Positions 1-12,205 of a stretch of 64,000 nucleotides of DNA are shown here, in pieces (the stretch's first letter is position 1; each line of letters starts with the position of its first letter). The position numbers and the translations under genes were made by a program. Location: positions 108,650,778-108,714,777 of the forward strand of contig OY992536.1 in the NCBI GenBank assembly GCA_963921195.1, read 5' to 3'. The notes under the pieces are model-generated. The model saw only the letters and a program-made list of their open reading frames with translations, was not told the origin of the DNA and searched no databases. This DNA comes from Pegoplata infirma (taxonomy: Eukaryota; Arthropoda; Insecta; Diptera; Anthomyiidae).

Positions 1-165
1 ATTACAGAATTAAGTATACGCTACTTATTAAGATTTCAAGTAACTATAATTATAATAAAAGATCACCAACTTCAAATGCGTGTAAAATAAAATCTAGCCT
101 TGGGGGTGTTGTTATAAAAAATGTCGACTTTCATTTGGTTTCAACCCATTCTGTTGCACTGTGTA
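1..165 (+). repeat. Interspersed repeat, 3' part (copy 1 of 3)
   Basis: This matches 14690-15052 and 37905-38282 and is cut by the window edge. All three copies share the block on the theme TCACCAACTTCAAATG, a run reading AAAATCTAGC, and the ending TTTGGTTTCA...GTTGCACTGTG. The three copies stop at the same place after TGCACTGTG, so that is a real element end. No terminal inverted repeat was found and no coding potential is visible. The superfamily is unknown. Confidence 0.6.
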
Positions 166-317
166 ATTACTCTGCTAAATTACCAAGAAAATCTGCTGAC
201 CCGGCAGAAATTTACTTCACACAGAAAATCTTTGTTAATTTAGAAATAAAACTTAAAAAATTGCATTTAAAACTATATAAAATTATCAAATACTGTGTTA
301 ATGGGGTAATGCCACTA

Positions 318-616
318 CACTGAAAAAAACCTTTGTAATATAAATAAAACGGATTCATTATTTTTCATTTAACCAATTAAGGAATTCATAAGCTGATTAA
401 AATATCATGCATATTGGAAACAAATTTCATAAAATTTGCTTCATTAGATTTCGTAGTTTCATTAAAAAAATTCATAAAATGTTGTTTAGAAAACATGTTA
501 TTTTTTGAAACTTGTCGAGTCACGTCTTTTTAGTCTTTAGCTAACGCGTAAAATGTGGACAAATAAAAAACATCTGATCAGAGCGGCACGAATTTATTAT
601 GTGATTTTTTTAGACT
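318..616 (-). mobile_element. CACTGAAAAA-type DNA element, partial copy
   Basis: A TA dinucleotide (316-317) precedes CACTGAAAAAAAC, the terminus type seen at 44048 and 12931. The body (about 355-605) matches 24440-24546 joined to 26652-26812, ending near the motif CAGAGCGGCACGAATTTATT. The orientation is opposite to the 44048 copy. No right-hand end was found before the foldback element beginning near 617. Position 443-450 (ATTAGATT) is the uninterrupted version of the hAT insertion site at 24539/26644. Confidence 0.55.
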
Positions 617-2572
617 TTATATGGGTCAGTCTTAGTGAAATCAATCAAAAATAGCTAAAAATTTTCGTGACCCCCTCCGATTTTGATGAAATTTGGTTTA
701 ATTGTAACACTAAGTGATAAACTGACACACAGCCCTCTAAGTAAACAGTGGGCGAAAACACGGAGGGTCAAAATTTCCCCCAAAATCTCCCAGTCGCGAC
801 ACTTTGCACCGTAAAAACTTAATATCGTTGGTTCTATTTTAGCTAGAAAGCCAATTTTTGGCTTGTTTTGAAGCTCATAATATGCTCTACAAGATTTACC
901 ATAACCAAAAAATTTTCGAAAAAAATAAGGGTTACCTCCCTTATTTTAAGGTCGTGATATACGGAGGAGAAAATGGGGAGGATGGTATCCCCCGATTTTT
1001 TTTTTACTTGCTAATCTTTGAGAGAAAATCCTAAAGAATATATTCTAAAATTTTTATGTTGGGACAACAATGGGATCGCTCAAAATCAAAATTTTTCACA
1101 ATTTTCCCCAAAATCTCCAAATCCCAACACTCTTTAACCTTAAAAATTTTATATCATAAGTGCTTTTGTAGCTACAGAGCCCATTTTTTTTTGTTTTAAA
1201 GCTTATAATACGCTTTACAAGACATACCAAAACGAAAAAATTTTCCAAAAAAAGGAATTGGTGCCCCCCTTATTTGAAGGTCGTGGCAAAGGGTGGAGGA
1301 AATGGGGGAAAGTATCCCCCGATTTTTTTTTACTTGGTATTCTCAAAGTGCAAGTCCTAATAAACATAGTCTACAATTTTTATGTTGGGACAACAATGGG
1401 GTCGACCAAAATCAAAATTTTTCAAAATTTTCCCCCAAAATCAACAAATCGCGACATTCTTGCGCCTCCCATTGGACTCCCAAGATAAAAATTTCAGGAT
1501 ATACTCTTTAGAACTTACTCTTAAAAAAAAAAACAGGATGAAAAAAAATTGCGGGATACTATCCCCCAATTTCCCCCACCCCTTGCCACGATCTTTTAAT
1601 ACAAGAGGCACACCTCATTTTTTTATTTTTTTTTTGTGATAGTAATATTGTAGGGCATATTAAGAGCTTTAAAACAAGCCAAAAATGGACTCTGTAGCTA
1701 CAATACAGTCCACGATATTAAATTTGTAATGTGCAAGAGTGTCGCGATGTGGAGATTTTAAGGGAAATTGTGAAAAAATTTTATTTTGGTCGATCTGATT
1801 GTTGTCCCAACATAAAAATTTTAGGATATGTTCATTAGGACTTGCACTATGAGAATACCAAGTAAAAAAAACTCGGGGGATACTTCCCCCCATTTCGTCC
1901 ACCCTTTGTCACGACCTTTAAATAAGGGGGGGCACCCTTCCTTTTTTTCTAAAATTTTTTGGTTAAGGTAGGTATTGTAGAGCGTACTATAAGCTTTAAA
2001 ACAAACAAAAATGGGCTCTGTAGCTACATTGGCACTTATGATATTAAATTTTTAAGGTTCAAGAGTGTTGCGATTTGGAGATTTTAGGGGAAATTGTGAA
2101 AAATTTTGATTTTGATTTTGAGTGATCCCATTGTTGTCCCAACTTAAAAATTTTAGAATATATTCTTTAGGACTTTCTCTATAAGATTATCAAGTAAAAA
2201 AAAAATCGGGGGATACCATCCTCCCCATTTTCTCCTCCCTTTATCACGAAATTAAAATAAGGGAGGTAACCCTTATTTTTTTCGAAAATTTTTTGGTTAT
2301 GGTAGGTCTTGTAGGGCATATTATGAGCTTCAAAACAAACCCAAAATGGGCTTTCTAGCTATAATAGAACCAACGATATTAAGTTTTTACGGTGTAAAGT
2401 GTCGCGACTGGGAGATTTTGGGGGAAATTTTGACCCTTCGTATTTTCGGCCCCTGTTGACTTATTTGCATTTGTTAGTTTTTTACGTAGTGTAAGAACTT
2501 AACCAAATTTCATCAACATCGGAGGGGGTCAAAAATATTCATGATTGATTTCACTAATAATGGCCCATATGC
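617..2572. mobile_element. Foldback element with about 330-bp units in both arms
   Basis: The left arm (from about 617, with the motif GACCCCCTCCGATTTTGATG) is repeated inverted at the right arm, ending near 2572 with the complementary GGAGGGGGTC at about 2521. Each arm contains roughly two diverged units that share TTGGGACAACAATGGG and CCCCCGATTTTTTTTTAC; the spacing is about 326 bp in the left arm (1058 and 1384) and 332 bp in the right arm (1801 and 2133). The centre is near 1.63 kb. Short ORFs at 1258-1639 and 1669-1902 are translations of these units and are mirrored, so they are not genes. The layout resembles foldback (FB-like) elements, but no transposase is present. Confidence 0.75.
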
Positions 2573-4889
2573 AAAATTTGAAATAAAATATTATTAACAG
2601 GGAAACCAAAAATAGGCTCTAAAAATTTTTATGCGCTTAAAATATGTACTTAAAATATGCTTTTATGCTGACATATTCTCTTAAGGCTAAAATATGCAAT
2701 AATGTGCTTTTAAGACCAAAATATGCAAAAATATGCTCCAACAAATCGATTCCAGATATCTTAACTTAAATTGATCTGAAACGAATAAATACCATATAAA
2801 TTGCATAGTTTTGGTATCCCTGGTTACACACAATAAAAAACCTTGTCAAATTACAAGAAAAAGTCTCGTAATCCCATTTTTCCAATATTCGACAGTTTTC
2901 CTTGTTTTTTAACAAAAAAATTTTCGATCGAAATTTAAATTTTTTTGTAATTTTAAAATTTTTTTTTTGTAATTTTACAAATTTCCAAGATTTTTACAAA
3001 AAAATCTAGTTAATTCACGAGATTTGTTTGTAATTTTTATTGCATCAAAAAAGTTATAAATTTACAATTTTATTTGTAAAAATCTTGTAAAATTACGAAA
3101 TTGCTCGTTATTTTTACTAGGAATTCTCGTAAAATAGGAGCTAGCAGTTTCTTTCGTTTATCTCCTAAATTCTGCAAGTAACCTTGTCATATATAGAAAA
3201 TAAAAGGTCTTTGGAAAACATATCTAAATGTTCGTGTTATTGAGTAAAAACCAATCTTTTTGGACATTTTTGTTAATAATTCGAAAAATGTATTCAAATA
3301 AATTAAAGGGAAAAAAATCTTGAAAATTTGTAATTCGACAGTTAAAGACAATAACAAAAATTTTAATCAAAACATTGATTGACTCATTTAAATTTTGTTG
3401 ATCAATAGATTTAATTGAAAATTTTTAGCCAATAATTTCACTGCTCTTTTAGACATTATCAATGAATACTTTCATTCATTTCATGAAAAACTTCATACAT
3501 TTTTTAATCTGTAAAATTGAAGTCGGTAATGCAGTTCTCATATATGATTTACATACATTGAGAAGTTTTTTTTTTTTCAAATTAAAAAAAAAATAAAAAT
3601 AAATTTAAAAGAAAAGAAATATTAACAATAATTTAATAATTTAAAGAAATTATTAAACAAATAAAAATAACTCGTGCTTAAAATATTATTTTTTGTATAT
3701 TTTTTTGTTATAATTTTTACCTCACATTCCATGACGGGGTTTAATATTAATTCACACATATTTTAGGTGATTTTTTTATTTTGTTTTTGTTAATTTGTTG
3801 TTATTATTTATATTATAATCTTCATTCACTTTTAGTATGAAAAAAGGTTAATAAGTTAATCACAGTTAATCTCTTGTTAACATAAAAAATGACGTTAGAT
3901 GTACCCAAAACGGGGTCATGTACTTAAAAAAAAAAAAAACGCAGACAGTATTTAAATGATTTATTTGTTTATAAATTATATAAAATCGTAATTTGTGTTT
4001 TTTTTTGTTTATAAATTGATAAACAAATTATTTTGTTAAATTTTGCAATGCACCATTTAACAAAGTAAAAATTGGTTAAGTAAAAATAAATGGATAACGG
4101 TAAATTTTCAATTTGTTTTTTTATCTATCACACATTTAACACTTGTTAACAGCGGGGGGTCGTACGCGTACTTATTTTGTTCATTTAATGTTTATGTACT
4201 ATCATAGCAACAAATTGTTTAATAATAATAATAAAAATAAAAAACTCGACACGTCTATAAAGTTTTACGTTTGCGAATATACTAACTGACTGGTCATAGT
4301 GTCTGTCTTCCATTCCATTGTATTCACAGTAGACGACGACTGACTCAATCATGCTTTGGTTGGCTTTTTTAATGCATACCGGTTTTATTTAATTTATTTA
4401 TTATTTTTATTTTTTGTATTTTTACTCATTCGCAGATTTTTTTTTTAATATTATTATTGTTTGTTCTCTTTGGGTGAATAACAATAAACAAAAAAATTTC
4501 AAATACCCAGTTTTAATTCAAGGTATTCCATGGATTAATTCCATGAATTTAGTGGTATTTTTTTTTATTATTTTATACCAAGAGAAGGAAGGTAATGTCT
4601 AATTGTAAAGATTTTAGCATTTTCAATTCTCAAACAAGTTTGTAACTGAAACGATTTAAGTCAAATTTGTTCAACATCATTGAACTGCAAAAATTTCAGG
4701 GTGTTGGTTAAGCAGATTTTTTTTATTACTATGTATAAAATGTCCTGCCAATTCCATATTTATACTTTTTCTGGAAAAATTCTCAATTTTATTTGAAATT
4801 TGTCTCAATTTAATATGGAAAGCTTTCAATTTTAATAGGAAATGGTGTAGTCAATACTGTTGAACTTTTCCAGGACTTTTCCTCATCCC
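2573..4889. other. AT-rich noncoding stretch
   Basis: Homopolymer-rich DNA without a convincing gene. Around 2620-2740 the nonamer AAAATATGC and close variants recur several times. From about 2930 to 3120 there are many TTGTAATTTTAC-like fragments of low complexity. The 62-codon ORF at 4414-4602 has no recognisable domain and lies in T-rich sequence. Confidence 0.6.
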
Positions 4890-4931
4890 AACCAGAAATC
4901 AAAACTACTGTCGTAGTTTTGATTTCTGGTT
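4890..4931. repeat. Perfect 19-bp hairpin
   Basis: The arm AACCAGAAATCAAAACTAC is followed by the 4-base loop TGTC and then its exact reverse complement. It is immediately followed by a tandem GTTAGTAAAAAAAG motif and the start of a mini-me copy. It may be a small foldback remnant; no function can be assigned. Confidence 0.85.
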
Positions 4932-4952
4932 AGTAAAAAAAGTGGTTAGTAA

Positions 4953-5447
4953 AAAAAGTTAAATTCGGCCTTTCCGCGAAAAAAAAATTTCGGTAAAAAA
5001 ACGCGATTTTTTTTTTTTGTCAATAAATATTTTCGTGCTTGTTTAAATACCATTTGGTGTCCAATTTTGTTCACATTTGTCAACCAGCAACCGAATTAAA
5101 ACATTTTGTATTTTTAGGTTATGTAGAATGTAACAAAATTTTCTAGGTGTCCTTACATTTTCGTTCATAACTTTTGAACCTCTGAACCGATATCGCTCAA
5201 ATGCAATACCAAACTGCTTAGGAGAACTTCCAACAAAAATGTTAAGTTTCAGTCATCTCTGTGTAATATTTTGGCCGTGATCACCATTTCCACAGACAGA
5301 CGGACAGACGGACATCGCTAGAATGTCTTAAAATCGATCACAGATCAATTATATATATACTTTATGGGGTCCCAGACCGATATTTTAATGAGTTACAAAC
5401 GGAATGACAAACTTATATATACCCTCTATCACTAAGTGGAGGGTATA
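4953..5447 (-). mobile_element. mini-me/DINE-1-like element
   Basis: In reverse orientation the copy starts with a TTAAATTCGGCC block, followed by CAGACAGACGGACAGACGG (the GTCY tract), ATCGATCACAGATCA, a (TA)n tract, TTTATGGGGTC, CCGATATTTT, GGAATGACAAAC, and it ends at the CCCTCTATCAC/GTGGAGGG hairpin. This is the arrangement known for dipteran mini-me elements: two proto-microsatellites flanking a conserved core. Such elements are generally grouped with nonautonomous Helentrons. It has no coding capacity. Confidence 0.8.
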
Positions 5448-5559
5448 AAAAAACAAGTGTCATATCGGCTTAACTGTGTGGCGTTAATTACAGTGTTGTC
5501 AATTCAATGATTTCTTAAAAAACGGGATTAATAGCTAGTTTAGTGATTTTTGATGCCAA

Positions 5560-5960
5560 TTTTTAACGTGTAAACAAACGCAAAAATACACCTGATGTTA
5601 TCCTCACTTTCGTTATGAGATGTTATCCTCACTTCCGTTATGAGGATTTAGTCCGAAATGAATTCGGTCATAATCCCCATTCCAAGATTTATTGACATTC
5701 TTAACCGCAAATGTCGCTGGACGGATCGTATGCCCAATCCCCAGACGACACAGCTAAAATTGCCATTGATTGGAGTCCATAGGGTACATGACGCAGAGTA
5801 GGAAGACCATCTCACACCTGGCGTCGACAATTAAACATCGAAGTTAGACTTATTGATCTCAGCTGAGGAGAAATATAACGGATATCATCAAACCGGCCAA
5901 ATGAATAGATTTGTTGTGGCCCTTTGTTCCGAATAGGAACCAAAGGGCATAATATATATA
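5560..5960. repeat. Unclassified higher-GC repeat fragment
   Basis: Base composition is visibly richer in G+C than its surroundings. A 25-bp unit starting GATGTTATCCTCACTT is tandemly duplicated (5594-5618, 5619-5643). The minus-strand ORF at 5648-5830 (60 codons) has no motif I recognise. A near-perfect hairpin lies at 5920-5947 (CCCTTTGTTCC with GGAACCAAAGGG). It may be a fragment of a non-LTR element, but this is a guess. Confidence 0.4.
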
Positions 5961-6385
5961 ACAAGTAGTCACAATCCCTATTACTGGGATTATGTCTTGT
6001 TGATATTGATCATAAACCCAAAAAAAAAAAAATGGTTATATTTTCAGTGACAATTAGGTATTGCTCTAAATATGTATACAAGACCTTTGTGCAATTTGTT
6101 TTTTCTTTCAAAAATTTTTTTACGTAGCCGGCCTTTGGTCGGGGTTAGGGATTACAAACTCCATGCCTTAAACCCACTTTTTACGTAAAATATAGCTTTT
6201 TTGGGTGGAAGACTCTTAGAGAGCTGGAGTTGTTAACAGTGCATTTTTTTCTCAAAAGTTTTTCTTAAGGTTAAAAACTCTATGCCTTAAACATATCCTC
6301 TCAGCAAAATAAAGCTTTTTTTGTTAGAGGACCTTCACTGACAATGCCGTTATAGAACCGGAGTTATTAACTATAAAATTTTTAT

Positions 6386-7049
6386 AGCCTACACCAATCT
6401 GTGGTACAGGGTATATTGAATTTGTGCTGATGTTTGTAACTATTCGAAATATTGGTCCTAGACCCAACTTCAAGTACAGCGGTTTAATGTATGTATGTAT
6501 ACGGTTTAAACACGATACAGGTTGCAATTATCAATCGATTGACCTGATTGGGCCTAATAAACCTCTATTGGCCCAAGGACAAAGCCTTTTAAAAATAGGA
6601 AAACATCGCGATGCATCGGTCCATGTAATAAAAGTCTTCTTTAAATTTGTCTCAAATGACTCTAATAACCTTATTAAAATAGATGTCCTTTTAAAATTTG
6701 TCAGGTAAATGTATTTTGTATTCTGAAATCACAATTTTAAATTTTAAAGAAATCGGAGCAGTTCTTCTTGTGGCCGCCATACAAACAACCCTTCCAATAT
6801 TCAAAATTTTTGGAAAAGAAAATCTTATATTAAGATTTTGTTTGTATGTTTCAAATTTGTACTTTGGTAACCGAATCAAATCTGAATATAATTGGACCAT
6901 TTTTGGACTTAGTCCCTATATAAATATTTTGACCGATATTATGTTAAATAATCCACTCAAATTTGGTTTGTGTGTGTTTTCTACACTAATTAAAAATCTA
7001 AAAAAAAGATATCCAATCGGTCCATGTTTGGACTTGGTACCATTTTCCG
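6386..7049 (+). mobile_element. Second mini-me subfamily, decayed copy
   Basis: The sequence is homologous, in the opposite orientation, to 36891-37746. Shared blocks include CTACACCAATCTGTGGTACAG, the run with GCTGATGTTTGTAACTA, GGCCCAAGGAC, and the block reading CAGTTCTTCTTGTGGCC. The GTCY tract is lost. The ORFs at 6424-6708 and 6698-7063 are translations of this repeat and are not genes. Confidence 0.7.
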
Positions 7050-7098
7050 GAAAACTACATTAGTGTTTACCGGAAAATGGTCCCAAGCCCAAACATGG
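7021..7098. repeat. 29-bp arm inverted repeat
   Basis: CCATGTTTGGACTTGGTACC... (7021-7049) faces ...GGTCCCAAGCCCAAACATGG (7070-7098) around a 20-base spacer. The arms differ at a few positions. It sits at the truncated end of the preceding mini-me copy. Confidence 0.75.
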
Positions 7099-7494
7099 TC
7101 CGTCTTGACTGACAATAATTTTCTTACTTGTGTTTGTCTCAAATGTTTTTCTGCGTTGCCGGACTTTGGCTGCAAAATAAAGCTTTTTGTGTAGCAGTCC
7201 TATACCCGTTTAATTTTTTCTTCGTAATCCCAATATTAATGCGATTTATGACTAAACTAAGTTCGGTCATAATATCCATACAAACAGAAAACAAATTTGA
7301 TAATTTTCAACTGAAATTTAAATGACGCAACAAATCTTTGGTTGAAACAACTAAATATCAGTTGTTAAAATTGAGTATCGGTTGTCACAACTAAATTTGG
7401 TTGATATAAAATATTTGTAATTAGATGAAAAAAAAATATTTGACTGTCACAGCCGATTATAGTTGTAGCAACAAAAATATATTTTTTGTTAGAG

Positions 7495-9620
7495 CGGCCC
7501 CATACTGGGCGCCATTTTCAGACTTCAATAACTCTTTTTTTCTTGTTCGCCCTTACAAACTATAGCTAAACAAAATCTTATAAATAAAATATTAAATATT
7601 TTGCCACTCAATTTTGGGAAAAACATTTTCGTTCGCAATTAAAGATAATAGCTCAAACTTGTTTAAAAAAAAAATTGTTGTTGAAATTAGAAAATGTTTC
7701 CGTGGTAAGTTAGCAGAATTTTTAGCTGTCTAAACACATTTTGATGCCAATAAATATTTTTAAAGTTATTTCAAAGTAATTTTTTTACAAATTTTTTGTG
7801 AACTAAAAATAGATTTTTTTTAGAGCTGTCCCATACTGGGCGCCATTTTTGGCCTTCAATAACTTGTTTTTCCTGTGCGGCTTAACTAACAAACTGTAGC
7901 TGAGCAGAAACGTATAAATAACGTATTAAATTCTTTGTCATTCAATTTCAGAAAATACATTTCCGTATACAATTAAGGATAATAGCTTAAACATCTTTGA
8001 GCAGATTTTGTTGCTGAAATTAGTTCGCAGACTTTCAGATTTTACTGCTAATAAATATTTTTTAAGTTAAAATTCTGATCAATTTTTATTAAAAAATATT
8101 TTTTTTTTGTTTTATTCGACCTTTAAAATATTATATTTTGAGAATGTTTATTCTGCCTCAAGATCATTATTTTCTTTACTAATTAAAACCATGATATTCC
8201 CATAGTATAATTTTCAAGAAAATTATTTTTTTGTTTTAAATTTATTTATGTTGGCCATTTTTGCAAGACTTAATCGACACGTATTTCGGAATTTGTCAGA
8301 TTCCATTGTTAAGATTATTTAGCAAAAACAATAAATAAATTTAAAACAAAAAAATAATTTTCTTGAAAATTAAACTATGAGAATATCATGGTTTTAATTA
8401 GTAAAGAAAATAATGACCTCGAGCCAGAATAAACATCCTCAAAATTTTTAAAGTTATTTCAAAGTAATTTTTTAGAAATTGTTTGTGAAATAAACAGATT
8501 TTACTGCTAATAAATATTTTTAATATTATTTTAAAGTAATTTTCTAAAATTTTTTTGTAAAATAAAATATGGATTTCTTGTTAGAGCTGTCCCACACTGG
8601 GCGCCATTTTTGGACTTCAATAACTTGTTTTTCCAGAACGGCTTAGATAACAAACCATAGCTGAGCAAAAACTTGTAAATAAAATATTATATTCTTTGTC
8701 AATCTGTTTTAGAAAACACATTTCGGTTCACAATTAAAAATAATAACTCAAACTCATTTGAGCAGATTTTGTTGCTGAAATTAGAAAAGGTTGCCGTTAA
8801 ATTTCGCGACTTTTTGGTGATCTAAACAGATTTTGTTGCCAATAAATATTTTTATTTCAAAGTAATATTTTAGAAATTTTTTGTGAAATAAAAAATAGAT
8901 TTTTTAGAGCTGCCCCATACTGGGCGCCATTTTTGGATTTCAATAACTTGTTTTTCCTGTGCGCCTTAACAGACTATAGCTGAGAAAAAACTGATAAATA
9001 AAATATTAAATTCTTTGCCATTCAATTTTAGTAAACACATTTCCATTCACAATTAAGGATAATAGCACAAACTCATTTGAGCAGATTTTGTTGCTGAAAT
9101 TAGAAATGGCTTCCGTTAAAGTTCGCAGAATTTTTGACTGTCTAAACAGACTTTGCTGCCAATAAAATTTTTCAAAGTAATTTTTTAGAAACATTTATTT
9201 GTAAAATGAAAAAAGGATTTTTTGTTAGAGCTGCCACATACTGGGCGCCATTTTTTTACTTCAATAACTTGTTTTTCCAGGGTGGCTTAGGTAACAAACC
9301 ATAGCAGAGCAAAAACTTATAAATATTAAATTCTTTGTCAATCAGTTTTAGAAAACACATTTCCATTCACAATTAAAGATAATAGCACAAACTCATTTGA
9401 GCAGATTTTGTTGCTGAAATTAGAAAATGATGCCGTTGAAATTCGCAGAACTTCTAGTGGTGTAAACAGATTTTACTGCTAATAAATTTATTTGAAGTTT
9501 TTAGAAACACTTTTCTATGAAATGAAAAATTGATTTTATGTTAGAGCAGCCCCACACTGGGCGCCATTTTTTTGTTTTAGATTTTTTTGTAAAATTAAAA
9601 ATAGATTCTTTGTTAGAGCG
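7495..9620. repeat. Tandem array, six units of 311-333 bp
   Basis: Each unit begins near AGAGC(T/G)G(T/C)CCCA(T/C)ACT and carries GGGCGCCATTTT at 7507, 7838, 8599, 8932, 9243 and 9559. Other conserved blocks are TTCAATAACTTGTTTTTCC, GAGCAGATTTTGTTGCTGA and GCCAATAAATATTTTT. Spacings are 331, 761, 333, 311 and 316; the long one is due to the insertion at 8070-8443. The last unit is truncated. It is noncoding and satellite-like, diverged between units. Confidence 0.85.
8070..8443. mobile_element. Palindromic Penelope-like insertion in the array
   Basis: It starts near ATTCTGATCAATTTTTATT and ends AATAAACATCCTC. The two halves are inverted copies of the unit seen at 51928-54052. A 13-bp flanking duplication with one mismatch (8057-8069 and 8444-8456, reading ATTTTT(T/A)AAGTTA) agrees with insertion into the array unit, whose uninterrupted form is visible in neighbouring units. 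The hammerhead-like motif lies at 8271-8317 on the minus strand. It has no ORF. Confidence 0.7.
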
Positions 9621-9850
9621 GAATTAAGACCTTAACAATTATAAAGTTTTTTATGCTCATAACCTCTGATCCACTGAACCGATTTCTCTGAATATAATTA
9701 CCAATAATGAATATTTTTGTAAACAAATCAGGCATCACAGAAAGACAGATGCATAACGCTAAATCGACTTAAATCTATCGATGATCATGAATTATGATCC
9801 TAGACCGATATTTCAGTAGGTTCGGTTCAACAAAGTTACCACAATACAAA
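9621..9850 (-). mobile_element. Decayed mini-me fragment
   Basis: Recognisable reverse-orientation blocks are CATAACCTCTGATCCACTGAACCG, CAGAAAGACAGATGCATAACGCTAAATCGACTTAAA (read in parts) and ATCCTAGACCGATATTTCAG. The GTCY tract has decayed and the terminal hairpins are not clear. Confidence 0.6.
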
Positions 9851-9901
9851 CAAATATTTTTTTTCCCTGCGCAATCCATACTATCTGTTCGACACGTGCT
9901 A

Positions 9902-10358
9902 CACCCAGAAAAGTTTTACAGTAACTTTTTTACGGTTATTCAAAAAGTTTTTAGTTAAAGTTATTTTAAACGTTTTTTCGTTTGTTTTTCAATGAAAATA
10001 AAATATTGAACGATTTATACAGTTGTAAAAACCATAAACTACAAAAGTTACGGAAAAATATTTTTATCAGTTAAATTATTTGTGACTGATTATACCGTAT
10101 AATTTTACAGAAGTACGGTTTTTGTAGTTTGTTATTCAAAAAATGTTATTATTACTTCACAAAATAAAAAATTGTAAACAGTTAAAATAACTGAAATATC
10201 GTTTGTTTTTACGGAATGTCTAGTCATTTATTAACGTTTAAAAATAACTGAAAAAGTATGTTGTTTCAAATGAAATATAAGTAGTCCGTTTTTTAAAAGG
10301 AAAAACGATTGTTTTAAACGTTTTTTCAGTTGAATTTACTTACAAAATATTTTAAGTG
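9902..10358. mobile_element. TA-flanked MITE, about 457 bp
   Basis: Left terminus CACCCAGAAAAGTTTTACAG and the reverse complement of the right end, CACTTAAAATATTTTGTAAG, match imperfectly, and both ends are flanked by TA (9900-9901, 10359-10360). The interior is rich in TTACGG and AACTGAAA motifs in both directions. No coding potential. Assignment to Tc1/mariner-like MITEs rests only on the TA flanks. Confidence 0.5.
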
Positions 10359-12205
10359 TATAATTCTAATTATTTAAACATTTTTCTATGATATTTTTTT
10401 TGTTTTATTGCTAACAAATTGTTTATTTGTAATTGGTTTGTGAAATTAAAATATGTAGAAAATGTTCAGTTGACTGAACTGTTTAGTTTTTAATGTAATA
10501 AATCTTTATTACACGTTGGAATTTCTTATAAATTTGTCATGTTTATTGTTAATGGCGTACAGATGTTTTTGAAAGTTGTATATATATCTGGAATTATATT
10601 TGAACTTTATTTTTCCATAGTAAACTGAAATAATTTGCAGACTTTTTTAACTTTTTGAAAGTTTTTCCAGAAAATTAAACCAAATCTTATCGAAAGAAAG
10701 CAAAATTTTTATTAATTTATACAAAGAATTGCGTGAAGTGCCCTCTAGCGGTAATATTATAAAAGTTTAAAAAAGCACTTTAAAAAAATATGATTTATGT
10801 TATTTAAAATTATTAGAAATTTTGGAGTCTGTTCTGTTTTCATAACTTTTAAATTTACATGAAATTTTCCGAATCACATGAAATCGAATTTGGTGTTCTG
10901 TTGTTTACATTTTTATACCTAAAAGTTAAAAAATTATAACGAAAAAATTATAACGAAAATATTTTCACCAAACTTTATATGAAACGAAACGAGAAAAAAT
11001 TTCGTAAATGAAATCTAAAACACCAAAAAATTCGGAAACTTTCGTTTTTCCATTTTTTATGTTAATTACTTGTTTGGACCAGCGGCCTTAAACTTTTTTC
11101 TCATACTAATCTTTTTTTTAAATTATAAAAAAAAAATTCTAACAATAGTTTTTTTTTGTTTCGAATTTTTTTAAAAGATTTAAGTTTGTCCAGGCAATTT
11201 CAATCAAAACTTATTAATAGCAAACGAAATCATAATTAGTTCATATTAAATATAAAAAATTGCGTAAAGTGCCCTCTAGTGGTAATTTCTTAAAAATAAT
11301 CAAACACGTTAATATTGAATGTTCAGAAAAATTATTTTAATTATTTCAAATTATCAGTTTTTTTATACATATTTCTTTATTTTAATCATTTTGTAAATTA
11401 AAACAATAATAAATAAAAAACACTCAAAATTCCCTGCTATAGTTCTATTTCAAGAATTAATTAAATTTTGTTTTCGATTTTTTTTTTAAAGATTTTAAAC
11501 AGAAATATTAAAAAAATAAGGTCACTTCAAAAATAACAATAAAAATTAATGGCACTCAAAAATCAAAGAAATACAAAAAAGTGATATGTTTATAAAAATA
11601 AGCTAATCTCATTTTAATAATTGCCTAAAGTCAACAATAGCATTTCCTAATTATTTTAATAAATTAAATCTATAGAAGTAAATATTTATCACCTGTGGTG
11701 GTTACACTTAGAAAAATTTCATAAAGCAATAAACGAAATGTTAAATGAAAAGGTTATAAATGTGTTTAATTGTAAAACCAGATGTTTTTGAATTTTTTAA
11801 AAAATCTCAAATTTCCTTTTCTAAACACTTTCACAGAGCTTGAGACAAACTTTGATTCATAATTAATTTAAGCCAAATCCGATCACATTAACCTGTTCCG
11901 CTCTTCGATCAAAGTTTTGGTTTTTTTTTTGAAAATTTTCACCAAAATTTGGGAAAAAAATTGGATTTTTTTAAAATGTTTCTTGAACATAGAAAAAAAT
12001 CGTAATTTTTGAAAATTTTTAGACAAATTTCAAATGACGATATCACGAAAACCGCTAGACTTTGATATTCGTTTTCACTACACCGCACAGTGAATCGTGT
12101 AGAAGAAACACCCGGTCATTTTTTTCGTTGGTTTTTTGTTTTAATAAAAAAAGTCTTTTTATTTTTTGGGGGGCTTTGATTCCGAATCTGACAAAAACAA
12201 TTTTG
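10359..12205. other. AT-rich stretch with a duplicated segment and one small MITE
   Basis: Two related segments carry TTGCGT(G/A)AAGTGCCCTCTAG followed by (C/T)GGTAAT, at about 10727 and 11255, implying a dispersed repeat. Apart from the MITE at 10824-11097 no gene or element end is evident. The ORFs near 12055-12451 overlap the mini-me that follows. Confidence 0.5.
10824..11097. mobile_element. Harbinger-like MITE, diverged copy
   Basis: Homologous to 13646-13934. It shares GTCTGTTCTG at the left, a body with CATGAAATTTTCCGAATCACA, and CAGCGGCC then TTA at the right. The left terminus has drifted (GGAGTCTG in place of GGCCTCTG), so its target duplication is no longer readable. Confidence 0.55.
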
